DNA from: a virus
Length of the DNA: 24,477 nt
IMG/VR virus record: IMGVR_UViG_3300027721_000073
Span: 1-24,477 of that record
Reading direction: 5' to 3' (one strand)
The first letter of the stretch is position 1; every line of letters starts with the position of its first letter. Both the position numbers and the translations under genes were made by a program. The notes under the pieces were generated by a model, which saw only the letters and a list, made by a program, of their open reading frames with translations, did not search any database and was not told the DNA's origin. Of the stretch, positions 14,501 through 20,358 are shown one piece after another.

Positions 14501-17500
14501 AGCGGCCTGGAACCCACCAGTCATGACAGGTACGGGAGGCAGCGGCCCCGACTGCGGGATGCCGCCGAGCCTTCCCCTGGGCCCACGGAGGCGCCATGTC
14601 TGGGTCAGCGTCGAGAAGACCCGATCCGCGAACTCGGACACCATCGGCTGCCTGTCTTGAGACCTGAGACGCCGCTCATCCTCCCAGTCTCCGACCGTCG
14701 TGCCCCCCTCCGCACGCGGCACCTGTGCCATCAGTCGGTTGGGGATGATGACGCCATCCTCGGGAGGAGCGAACAGCTCCCCGCCAAGGTCGTGGTCTCG
14801 GCGCTTGCCGATGACTTGCATGCCACCCGCGGCCTTGGGGATCTGGTCCATGACCTTCTTGGGGATCATGTGCGCGAGTCGGTTGGGGACGAACAGCTCC
14901 TCACCGATCTCACCGACGATGTAGAGACCGTCGAGAGAGCCGGGGCCACCCGTGGCCCTCCGTTGCCCCATCACCCTGGCGAGGTTGGTCGCCGCCTCGA
15001 TGTTCGCGGTGTCGGGGTTCCAGTACTTGCCCTTGCCGGGAAGCTGGGACCAGGGCATGTCGGCGTAGGCGCTGGCCTCCTGGAGGATGCTGGCGGCGGA
15101 CGCACGGTCATACGCGAGCAGGGACCTGAAGTGACCCTTCTGCATGGCGTGAGGACCATGGCTGGTCAGGTCGAGGAACATCTCCTCAACGTCGTACCCC
15201 TTGAGGTCCGACAGCAGGCGGCTGCGCTGGCTGAACGTCAGCGGCGATGACATCTGGCCCTCGAAGAAGCCGGGGCTGAAGCCACCCATCCGCAGGAAGC
15301 CGCTGTCCAGCATCTTCTCGTAGACCTGTTCGTAGGGGGTGTTGGTCCCGACGATGTGGCGGGCAGCGTAGTGGGGGATGGTCCGCGTCCCCTTCACCAT
15401 GCCCGTGCTCTCGTACATGGGCCCCATGTGCAGCTTCTGGTACATGCCAGAGCCGAGGGCGCTGAAGTCTACGTACTTCCCGCTGGGCGCGAGCCAACCA
15501 GCGGCCATGGGATCCTCCGTGATCCCGAACATCTCAGCGGCCTTGGCCTCGAGGGCCGATGCCAGCTTCGACGGTTCACCCAGTCGGGCCATGAGGCCAC
15601 CCTGGGCGTGCTTGGCCCTCTCCTTGAGCTTCTCTTCCGCGATCTGCCAGCCCATGATGGGCTCCATCTCGTGCATCATCGAGACGAAGCCGCCTTGCTG
15701 CATCCCCGCGCCGCGCCAGTTGACCCACGTCGCAGCCTGCAACTGGGCGATGCGAGGCAGGCTCTTCTTGAGGGAACGAGGGAGCTGGGCGTGGACGTTG
15801 TGATACGCCTCGTTCATGGCGTCGCGGAACACGCCGACACCCGGTGACTGCATGTAGGCACCAGCAGTCGCGATCTGAGCGGCTAGCGCATCAAGGGTGG
15901 CAACATCGAGGTTCCCGCCCAGGTTGGCGTCGAACGGCACGACCTTCGGCCCAGACAGCCACCTGTGGATGCGGTCCTTGGATGTTGCGATCTGCCACGC
16001 CTTCTCCCCGCCACCAGGAACACCCGAGGGATGCATCCTGGGCAGGCCCATGACTCCCTTCGGGAGCTTTACGTTGCCTGGGCCAAGGAACTGGTCGATC
16101 CACTCACCAACTCGCGGGAGCAGCGCGTCAGCGTCCAGCTTCGTCGGGTATTCGCCACGCATGGCTCCTTGCAACATCGCGGCGGTATGGGCCACGTTCG
16201 AGGCGAATAGCATCTGCGGGCTGGTTGCCGCCAGGACAGCTCGAGCGCGACGTTCGCTAGGGTAGCCAGAGTGTCGGGCCGCTTCGCGAGCGATCTTGCC
16301 AGCGATGGGATACCAGTTCTCACCGATGTACACATCGTGAGGCGACAGCCGGTTGACGACATCCCAGATGTTCCGCTCCATGGCCGACGTTGGGCCGTGC
16401 CTCGCGAGGTCGGTCGCCCCCAGGATGCGCCCTGCCATAGCGTGGACCGGGCCCCCGCCCTTGCGGATGCCGAACCAAGAGGGCGGCATGAAGTGGGGGA
16501 TGTAACCGGCCGCATCGGGGGCGAGCATGTGCTCGTTGGGCATGACCCAGCCCTGGAACTTCTTGCGCGGTTGCTGGATGAGCTGGCCTGCGGTGGGGAT
16601 CTTGTCGATCCCCAGGCGCCTCGCGACAGCGAAGCGGTGGTTGCCATCCTCGATCTTGCCCGTGTTCCAGTAGGGGTCGTGCGAGAACGCGATGGGCTTC
16701 GAGGGGTCGAAGCCCTCTGCGTAGATCTTCTCGGTCAGCTCATCGAGGTAGCGGGTGTCATGCGCGTAGCGCGGGTGGAACTCGCGGTCGTGCGTCCTGA
16801 ACTGCTGGAGGGTATCGACGCTGACCCACTCGGTGATGTCCTTGAGGCCCTGGCTGCGCCAGTCCCGGTCCATCCATCCGGCGCCTGGGGCAAGGGTGCC
16901 CGGAGTCAGGAGGTGGGGGTAGCGGCCAGCCTTCCAGCCCTCCTTCCCGAAGAGGGCTCCACCGCCAAGCTGGCGCCGCATGGCACGGCTGTACATGATC
17001 TGCCTGAGGCGCTCCGCCGAGGCACGCAACGGCTTACTGGAGGCATACCACGTCGCCTGGTCGGCGGCGGCACCGGGGTCGATGCCCTGCGCCTTCAGGC
17101 GGTTGAAGCGGCCGAGATCGAAGGCTGCCTTCTCTCGCCCGCCACGCAGGAGCATGTCCGCTTCGCGCTTGTTGCTGACGACGGTCGAGGGGTCGATATC
17201 GATGAGGCCGGTCTCTGGATCAAGCCAGGTCCCCACGAACGGAGCACCAGCTTGACGCTGGGCCCAGACGGCCCTGATGAAGCCACGGACATCGTTCTGG
17301 GGGACGTGGTACGACTCGGCCCCAGGGAGGTAGGCGGAGACGCCCAGGGCATGACCCGTCGTGGGCACGGAGATGCCGGGGATGGCGGGCATCGTGGCGC
17401 CGCCACTGGCGATAGTGGCCTTGTAGGCCATGGAGCCGATCCCGGCATGCTTGATACCGCCGCCCCTGGAGCGCCTGCCTGCCATGGCGTGGATGCGCTG

Positions 17501-18115
17501 GTCATGCTGTCGCTGGCGAGAAGCATCGACCGCAGCCAGCTCGACCTCGAAGCGCCGCGTCTCTTCCTGCTTGCGGTAGAAGTCCTTGATGGAGGGGTGG
17601 ATGAGGCCAGCCGTCTTGGGGACGAAGACCTCTGCCCTGCGCTCACCGACGATAACGGGTCGGTTGGCCTCGACGGGGCCACCGAGGGCCTTCCTGGGCA
17701 GTGAGCCCTGAGCGCGCTCGATGGCTGCCGCGGCAGCCACGCGGCCCTGCTGGGGCGTGATGCCGTACTGCGTGGACAACACGGAGCCCATGAGGCTCTG
17801 GATGCTGTTCTTTCCCGTGGTGGCGAACTGCGGGTTGATGGTGACGGGGATGCTCTGGAGCCCCGCGGCGACTTGCTTGCGGAGCTTCGCGATGGACCCT
17901 TCGCTGACCGACAGGGTGACATCGACGGGCATGGCGGAGCCAGGAGCCTTGCCACCGGGCTTGCCGCCCGCGTGGAGACTCCCGACCCCGGCGCCTGCCT
18001 GGGATGCTTGCTTCTGGAAGGCGTTCAACTCCCCGCTCGCAGCATCCAGCCCTGAGCTGAAACCGCTCGCGTCAAGAGTGAGCCGTACGCCGATGGTGCT
18101 GACTTCGTCAGGCAT
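11549..18115 (-). CDS. Tail tape measure protein with large embedded cargo region
   Basis: A 2188-residue tape measure that sets tail length and passes through the tube at infection. The N-terminus (IGVRLTLDASGFSSGLDAAS) is typical of the family. Residues about 1255-2100 are the helical tape, with hydrophobic stretches near 1385-1420 and 1670-1690 and a Gln-rich repeat at 1925-1950. The C-terminus has GEAGTETVAIL (2115-2125) and a VNLTINIDRP strand plus amphipathic helix, also typical. Residues 150-1140 are unusual. They carry VIVGERRAEVFVP (154-166), a compact block at 270-345, a ParB-like domain at 425-512, a DUF7178-like region at 575-803, another block at 860-1050, and IVGEIGEELFVP (1066-1077). 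A Gly-rich linker lies at 1229-1243. The ATG at 18115 has GGGGAGG at proper spacing. Confidence 0.87.
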   Translation of the reverse strand: MPDEVSTIGVRLTLDASGFSSGLDAASGELNAFQKQASQAGAGVGSLHAGGKPGGKAPGSAMPVDVTLSVSEGSIAKLRKQVAAGLQSIPVTINPQFATTGKNSIQSLMGSVLSTQYGITPQQGRVAAAAAIERAQGSLPRKALGGPVEANRPVIVGERRAEVFVPKTAGLIHPSIKDFYRKQEETRRFEVELAAVDASRQRQHDQRIHAMAGRRSRGGGIKHAGIGSMAYKATIASGGATMPAIPGISVPTTGHALGVSAYLPGAESYHVPQNDVRGFIRAVWAQRQAGAPFVGTWLDPETGLIDIDPSTVVSNKREADMLLRGGREKAAFDLGRFNRLKAQGIDPGAAADQATWYASSKPLRASAERLRQIMYSRAMRRQLGGGALFGKEGWKAGRYPHLLTPGTLAPGAGWMDRDWRSQGLKDITEWVSVDTLQQFRTHDREFHPRYAHDTRYLDELTEKIYAEGFDPSKPIAFSHDPYWNTGKIEDGNHRFAVARRLGIDKIPTAGQLIQQPRKKFQGWVMPNEHMLAPDAAGYIPHFMPPSWFGIRKGGGPVHAMAGRILGATDLARHGPTSAMERNIWDVVNRLSPHDVYIGENWYPIAGKIAREAARHSGYPSERRARAVLAATSPQMLFASNVAHTAAMLQGAMRGEYPTKLDADALLPRVGEWIDQFLGPGNVKLPKGVMGLPRMHPSGVPGGGEKAWQIATSKDRIHRWLSGPKVVPFDANLGGNLDVATLDALAAQIATAGAYMQSPGVGVFRDAMNEAYHNVHAQLPRSLKKSLPRIAQLQAATWVNWRGAGMQQGGFVSMMHEMEPIMGWQIAEEKLKERAKHAQGGLMARLGEPSKLASALEAKAAEMFGITEDPMAAGWLAPSGKYVDFSALGSGMYQKLHMGPMYESTGMVKGTRTIPHYAARHIVGTNTPYEQVYEKMLDSGFLRMGGFSPGFFEGQMSSPLTFSQRSRLLSDLKGYDVEEMFLDLTSHGPHAMQKGHFRSLLAYDRASAASILQEASAYADMPWSQLPGKGKYWNPDTANIEAATNLARVMGQRRATGGPGSLDGLYIVGEIGEELFVPNRLAHMIPKKVMDQIPKAAGGMQVIGKRRDHDLGGELFAPPEDGVIIPNRLMAQVPRAEGGTTVGDWEDERRLRSQDRQPMVSEFADRVFSTLTQTWRLRGPRGRLGGIPQSGPLPPVPVMTGGFQAAGPAVIEQLDVRNLSAQNVDTSPPSGGGGGGGAAGGGRRGRPTQTDPYMTPGQDPDRAAQDRMRAQQLSEAGQALSARTPRGYVAQLASTFMGRGRGQEMVNLARQREALRARQGIEEGMPDSRPIKEYLALEDKLTLARADAKAPIQAEIDTLVKANPVLKDWNKAREEESDALRAGVPGLTQGLVGLGKVMAGIQVYSWAMEGVGMAMQAADPAARKIVDSLMNFEAQSEATTTQLGKQTREQLGNTEATMNAYAIQNNLSTGLNEAAAGPLTLESAVKAGAEVAGKWETAIESALGANRSGMPSGTMGGFGGLFGGELAGELLGGGKGVIEQLAGAAMKLTPDTASYREGSPLGRLGFVGGEGWEVTPGMGRDRYTQSLYDALVGDQAEALERGRRSYAIQSNEAGRAYAMQAAGVSVTKTQSEAEIGAAMAAIPEGVEYQDLRNLTSTGIIFKLNDGSLADATQAIAAAVVLGVGLGVQDPATWSKEQARVMGAQWQGAQALTERQVDIGIPFSTWQQITQNPLISPSAGVSTVGASAATQRQARRSFADTEALQADIKGIAAEGLANQRDEIQRLTPQNAGAFSVATAEATALSVSIAGLTEDMMAAQKVAADTSYLNQIRIAQRSLGDAVGMLGQVGGTRLGYLQREEWLTSRASQSLGLASQKIGLIAQGLSLALERRSIATSLAVAQFQAPGETGEERFARQREAVIAAGIRQRQLGLSTQQYGISQQQLPLAQQQFAIAGKIWVENAQRNALDARKAIEVMQTARDAEVKTTVAQRQIAAASQKMGDWLNKAATYANQAERKHADIINKTIEGVASLGLTFEEVDRKLRARFELEDRDKNFDPLGSVRTPNRQPTARELAESQGLTTTGSGTTARELRDKWMGKQATGMVGTYSTPTSAIFGEAGTETVAILRNPRMGMLNMGGGGGPVNLTINIDRPVVREERDVAHLARRVAEEVERALGRKGQMMGLRRPSY
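14966..15538 (-). other. Domain in the tape measure, residues 860-1050 (unassigned)
   Basis: It begins MFGITEDPMAAGWLAPSGKY followed by VDFS, a layout similar to the A-G-Y-x-L-P-D-G-x-x-x-D-F-S unit of several large phage proteins. It continues with RTIPHYAARHIVGTN, a Gly/Phe-rich GFLRMGGFSPGFFEG, and helices rich in Ala, Tyr and Trp up to the next GG...VGE motif. The function is not recognised. It is clearly globular and unlike the helical tape after residue 1255. Confidence 0.35.
15707..16393 (-). other. Domain resembling the phage DUF7178 type, embedded in the tape measure
   Basis: Residues 575-803 are helical with conserved-looking motifs: NWYPIAGKIAREAARHSGYP, RARAVLAATSPQMLFASNVA, then GEKAWQIA, HRWLSGPKVVPFDANLGG, VATLDALAA and LQAATWVNWRG. 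The order A-x-x-S-P-x-x-x-x-x-x-N, G-x-K-V-x-x-F, then V-x-x-L-D matches, from memory, free-standing actinophage proteins annotated DUF7178, whose helical layout recalls HhH DNA glycosylases. Both the family and any glycosylase link are inference without a search. Confidence 0.42.
16580..16843 (-). other. ParB/sulfiredoxin-like domain embedded in the tape measure
   Basis: Residues 425-512 follow the ParB-N pattern: ITEWVSVDTLQQF, then a pair of strand-helix units (YLDELTEKIYAEGFDPSKPI), then GKIEDGNHRFAVARRLGIDK and IP. DGNHR followed by A-x-x-L-G and a strand beginning IP is the signature of the fold, in which this loop forms the nucleotide-binding and catalytic site of ParB-type CTPases and nucleases. 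The fold call is good; activity is unknown. Confidence 0.62.
17081..17308 (-). other. Compact domain in the tape measure, residues 270-345 (unassigned)
   Basis: The block reads as a folded unit: VRGFIRAVWAQRQAGAPFVG, TWLDPETGLIDIDPSTVV, then a helix ending in REKAAFDLGRFNRL. The run of aromatic, Gly and Asp residues is unlike helical tape. The style (a G-T-W-x-D-P-E-T-G turn, I-D-x-S, then A-x-F-D-L) recalls domains in large multidomain phage proteins, but I cannot name the family and assign no activity. Confidence 0.4.
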
Positions 18116-18134
18116 CAGAGCCTCCCCAGGAGGT

Positions 18135-18706
18135 CTACGCCGACTCTCCCGTCAGAGTCTCAGCGTTGAAGTCCATGATGCCTGCGCCTCCGGTGACTGC
18201 GTCGTCGTCGGTGGGCTTGGCGTGGACCTTGATCCAATCCTCGCGTAAGGCGAGGTAGTAGTGAAAAGGGAGGGCTGCCACCTCGTGCGGCCAGACCCCG
18301 TACCAGCGTGCGATACGGAAGATCAGGTCACGGGTGGTGAGTCGTTTCCCTTGGACTCTTCCTCTTCCTCTTCATCTGCTGGCTTGGACTCAGGCTCATC
18401 ACCATAATGCATCTTGTTGACGGTCTGGTTGAGCTTCAACACCACGCGCATGGGGAGGTTGGCGAGGGCCTCTGCCGTGAGCTTGGGCTGCACCGAGCAG
18501 CGGATCACCATGAGCTTGAGGAGCAGGGCGTTATCGACCTGTTCGTCCTCTTCCCCGGTGAGGGGGTTCACCTTCGTAGTGGTGGCCTTCTTCACGAGGT
18601 CCTCGTAGTCACCGATGGACAGCTCGCGAAGGCGGTAGGAGACGCCGCGGATGACGACGGTCTCTTCGGAGAAGTCGGGGGTCAGGGCGTGCGCTGCGCG
18701 GGGCAT
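18135..18706 (-). CDS. Tail assembly chaperone, -1 frameshift (GT-like) product
   Basis: The heptamer GGGAAAC at 18350-18344 is in the correct phase (AAG-GGA-AAC, codons 119-121) for simultaneous -1 slippage to GGG-AAA. Reading on in the -1 frame gives 69 further codons without a stop: RLTTRDLIFRIARWYGVWPH, then EVAALPFHYYLALREDWIKV, then an acidic end, stopping at TAG 18135-18137. The fused product would be 190 residues. The extension has no early ATG or ribosome site of its own, fills otherwise empty space, and ends 20 bases before the tape measure ATG. A GAGGAAGAGGAAGAG purine run just upstream could act as a Shine-Dalgarno-like stimulator. Lambda uses GGGAAAG at the same place. Confidence 0.75.
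18323..18706 (-). CDS. Tail assembly chaperone, short (G-like) product
   Basis: Predicted 127-residue protein directly upstream of the tape measure gene, where lambda gpG and its analogues lie. Such proteins bind the tape measure and recruit tube subunits, and are absent from the mature tail. The N-terminus (TVVIRGVSYRLRELSIGDYE) has the short beta unit seen in many of these chaperones. A helical core follows (NALLLKLMVIRCSVQPKLTA, EALANLPMRVVLKLNQTVNK), then an acidic run of six glutamates before the C-terminus. Translation stops at TGA 18323-18325, a few codons past a slippery heptamer that gives the longer form. Confidence 0.72.
   Translation of the reverse strand: MPRAAHALTPDFSEETVVIRGVSYRLRELSIGDYEDLVKKATTTKVNPLTGEEDEQVDNALLLKLMVIRCSVQPKLTAEALANLPMRVVLKLNQTVNKMHYGDEPESKPADEEEEEESKGNDSPPVT
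18344..18350 (-). promoter_or_regulatory. Programmed -1 ribosomal frameshift slippery site GGGAAAC
   Basis: The minus strand reads G-GGA-AAC in the phase required for X-XXY-YYZ slippage, near the 3' end of the tail chaperone gene. The zero frame ends 19 bases further on, while the -1 frame stays open for 69 codons. This placement is the established position for tail chaperone frameshifts. I see no obvious downstream pseudoknot by eye. Confidence 0.75.
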
Positions 18707-19023
18707 AGTGTCACTCCTTCGATCAGAAGGCTCTTGTCCTGGAGGACCGTTCGCATGCCAGGGACTTGCTCGAGCCTGTACTGCTTGAATGGGTTGAGGT
18801 TGACGAGGATGCGTTTCTCGTACTCATCGTCATCCCAGAGGGCCTTGGACAGGAACGAAAAAGAGGCGTGGAGATCGTACAGAGCAGCATCCTGCCCGGT
18901 GTCTCCACGCCTCGTGAGCGTCCAACTTGTGAACTCCCCGACCTTGGCTCCAAGGAAGGGGATGTCAACGATACCGGCGGGTCGATATGTCCCTGACCGG
19001 ATCAGCTTGAAGAGATAGCCCAT
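18682..19023 (-). CDS. Small conserved-position tail protein, function unassigned
   Basis: A 113-residue protein between the tail tube and the assembly chaperone, start MGYLFKLIRSGTYRPAG. It has mixed alpha/beta character, with a LYDLHASFSFLSKALWDDDE segment and a basic, hydrophobic C-terminus. I do not recognise the family. Genes in this slot in other siphoviruses are often small tail-assembly or tube-associated proteins, so a tail role is inferred from position only. Of three candidate starts, the ATG at 19023 has AGG six bases upstream; the ATG at 19029 has AGG with no spacing, and an upstream GTG at 19089 lies inside the intergenic hairpin with no ribosome site. Its end overlaps the next gene by 25 bases in another frame, which suggests coupling. 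Confidence 0.55.
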   Translation of the reverse strand: MGYLFKLIRSGTYRPAGIVDIPFLGAKVGEFTSWTLTRRGDTGQDAALYDLHASFSFLSKALWDDDEYEKRILVNLNPFKQYRLEQVPGMRTVLQDKSLLIEGVTLCPAQRTP

Positions 19024-19046
19024 TGCCATCCTGCTGCTAGGGACTC

Positions 19047-19091
19047 GAGTGGGGGGCGGCAGCCGGGAGGGGCTGATGTCACCCCCCACTC
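19047..19091 (-). other. 10-bp GC hairpin after the second tail tube gene
   Basis: GAGTGGGGGG at 19047-19056 is the exact reverse complement of CCCCCCACTC at 19082-19091, with a 25-base GC-rich loop. It occupies the gap between the tube stop (19101) and the next start (19023). No U-tract follows on the minus strand (next bases GAGTCCCTAG), so simple rho-independent termination is unlikely; attenuation or message stabilisation is more plausible. It resembles the hairpin after the capsid gene in placement and in its six-G/six-C stem. Confidence 0.55.
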
Positions 19092-19100
19092 AGGTCGGGT

Positions 19101-19526
19101 TTACGGGGTCAGCGACCCGCTGGAGAAGACGACCCAGGCGCCAGCTGCACGGAAGTTGCCCGTGCACTTGATGGCGTCGGTGTTGGAGGCGGTGATGGAG
19201 GCGTCCATGAGGCCAGGGCCATAGGCGATGAGCAGCTCAGGCGACGCATCGTCACCGTAGAGGTAGATCTGGATGGCATCCGAGTTGGCGGCGTTCACCT
19301 GAGCGTCACCCTGGATGTCAAGGAGACCAGCGAAGGTCCCCTGGATGTCCTTCAGGCCCACGAGGTAGGTTTTGTTGACATCCCCGAAAACGGTCGAGTC
19401 AACGTAATCGCGGTTCAGCGAGAGCGTCCACTCGGTCTTGTTGACGACCTTGACCCCGGAGCCCTTTGGGCCTCCGAGATAGATAGCACCCCTCTTGCCA
19501 TGAAGGGCAGTTCCGACTGCGGCCAC
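19101..19526 (-). CDS. Tail tube protein, paralogue 2
   Basis: Predicted 141-residue tail tube protein, a tandem paralogue of the preceding gene. Shared landmarks are VVNKTEWTLSLNRDYVDSTV, NKTYLVGLKDIQGTFAGLLD, DASITASNTDAIKCTGNFRA and AGAW. It is about 16 residues longer, with an extra glycine-rich loop near residue 20 and a C-terminal VVFSSGSLTP extension. The start is GTG at 19526, supported by GAAAGGAAC about 7 bases upstream and by the match of the first residues (A..LHGKRGAI versus LNVVHGKNGSI) to paralogue 1. A 10-bp GC stem lies just after the stop, which is often seen after abundant structural genes. The third related copy lies in the head-assembly gene at the right edge. Confidence 0.78.
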   Translation of the reverse strand: MAAVGTALHGKRGAIYLGGPKGSGVKVVNKTEWTLSLNRDYVDSTVFGDVNKTYLVGLKDIQGTFAGLLDIQGDAQVNAANSDAIQIYLYGDDASPELLIAYGPGLMDASITASNTDAIKCTGNFRAAGAWVVFSSGSLTP

Positions 19527-19544
19527 GGGGCAGTTCCTTTCTGC

Positions 19545-19922
19545 TTACGCGATGGTCCAGGTCCCAGCGGCTCTGAAGTTTCCAGAGCATCGGACTGCGT
19601 CCGTGGCAGAAGCGGTGACAGTGGCGTCAAGGTAGGCGGGGCCGGATGCCACGAGGGTGCTGTCGCTCGCGTACAGCTGGAAGGTGTATGCGACACCGTC
19701 CGAGTACTGGAGTGCCAGCTCCGTGGCCGTGTCGAACAGCCCCGAGAAGGTCCCTGCGATGTCACGCAATCCCGCGGCGTAGACCTTGTTCCCGTCACGG
19801 AATGTGGTCGTGTCCGCGTAGTCGCGAGTCATGTTGAGGGTCCACTCGGTCTTGTTCGTGACCTTGCTACCGTTGATCCAGATGGATCCGTTCTTGCCGT
19901 GGACGACATTCAGGTCAGCCAT
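19545..19922 (-). CDS. Tail tube protein, paralogue 1
   Basis: Predicted 125-residue major tail (tube) protein. The N-terminus is a beta hairpin with a GS.VTNKTEWTLN segment, followed by RDYADTTTFRDGNKVYAAGL, RDIAGTFSGLFD, then DATVTASATDAVRCSGNFRAAGTW at the C-terminus. The same pattern recurs in the gene immediately downstream, and the pair sits between the tail terminator and the assembly chaperone. These proteins stack as hexameric rings around the tape measure. The ATG at 19922 is clear. Which of the two paralogues forms the bulk of the tube cannot be told from sequence. Confidence 0.75.
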   Translation of the reverse strand: MADLNVVHGKNGSIWINGSKVTNKTEWTLNMTRDYADTTTFRDGNKVYAAGLRDIAGTFSGLFDTATELALQYSDGVAYTFQLYASDSTLVASGPAYLDATVTASATDAVRCSGNFRAAGTWTIA

Positions 19923-19925
19923 GTC

Positions 19926-20345
19926 TCATGCCGCCTGACTGGTCCAGACGGAGTACGAGCCTCCGACCTGGTAGATGCGCTTTCCCTCGGAGTCGGTATC
20001 TGGCCCCGTTGGCAGATCCGATGTCCGTCGGCAAAGCAAGCTGTCCTGCCCATCCACGTTCAGCACTGCATCGTTGAGTGCCGCGGCGATGAGCGCGTCG
20101 AGGTTATTGGCCTCGACGGGGTTCTCCGCATAGACCGTCACATCGAACATCGCCCTGATGAGCACGCTGCTCCAGTTGTAGGAGTAGGGCGCGGCCACCA
20201 GTTGGTAGGTGATGAACGGGTATCTGGCCTTGCGGGGAGCGATCCCCTCGTGGATACCGCCTGCGATGGCGGACACAAGGGAGGGTGAAGCTCTGAGGGC
20301 CTGCACGATCGCTCGCTTGACAGGGGCGACTGAAGCTACAGCCAT
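19926..20345 (-). CDS. Tail terminator / tail completion protein (DUF3168-like)
   Basis: Predicted 139-residue protein that caps the growing tail tube and joins it to the head. The N-terminal helix VAPVKRAIVQALRASPSL, the segment YPFITYQLV, and the strand-helix unit MFDVTVYAENPVEANNLDAL followed by LNDAVLN are characteristic of DUF3168 tail terminators. The position immediately before the tail tube genes is the expected one. The ATG at 20345 lies 13 bases after the previous stop, with a GAAGGGGAA ribosome site. The stop (TGA at 19926-19928) is 3 bases before the next ATG. Confidence 0.68.
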   Translation of the reverse strand: MAVASVAPVKRAIVQALRASPSLVSAIAGGIHEGIAPRKARYPFITYQLVAAPYSYNWSSVLIRAMFDVTVYAENPVEANNLDALIAAALNDAVLNVDGQDSLLCRRTSDLPTGPDTDSEGKRIYQVGGSYSVWTSQAA

Positions 20346-20358
20346 CGGTCGTTCCCCT

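Noticed and set aside
16271-17704. 477-codon open frame on the plus strand, opposite the tape measure gene
   Set aside because: It lies antisense to a much longer, clearly recognisable gene; its composition (Arg, Gly, Asp, Val rich with no motif) is that of a high-GC shadow, and it has no operon context on that strand.
17721-18248. 175-codon plus-strand frame opposite the tape measure start and the frameshift extension
   Set aside because: The minus strand here is fully explained by the tape measure N-terminus and the -1 chaperone extension; the plus frame shows no motif.
18682-19089. GTG at 19089 as the start of the small tail gene
   Set aside because: It falls inside the hairpin stem, has no ribosome site, and would add a Pro/Ser/Arg stretch of low-complexity sequence.
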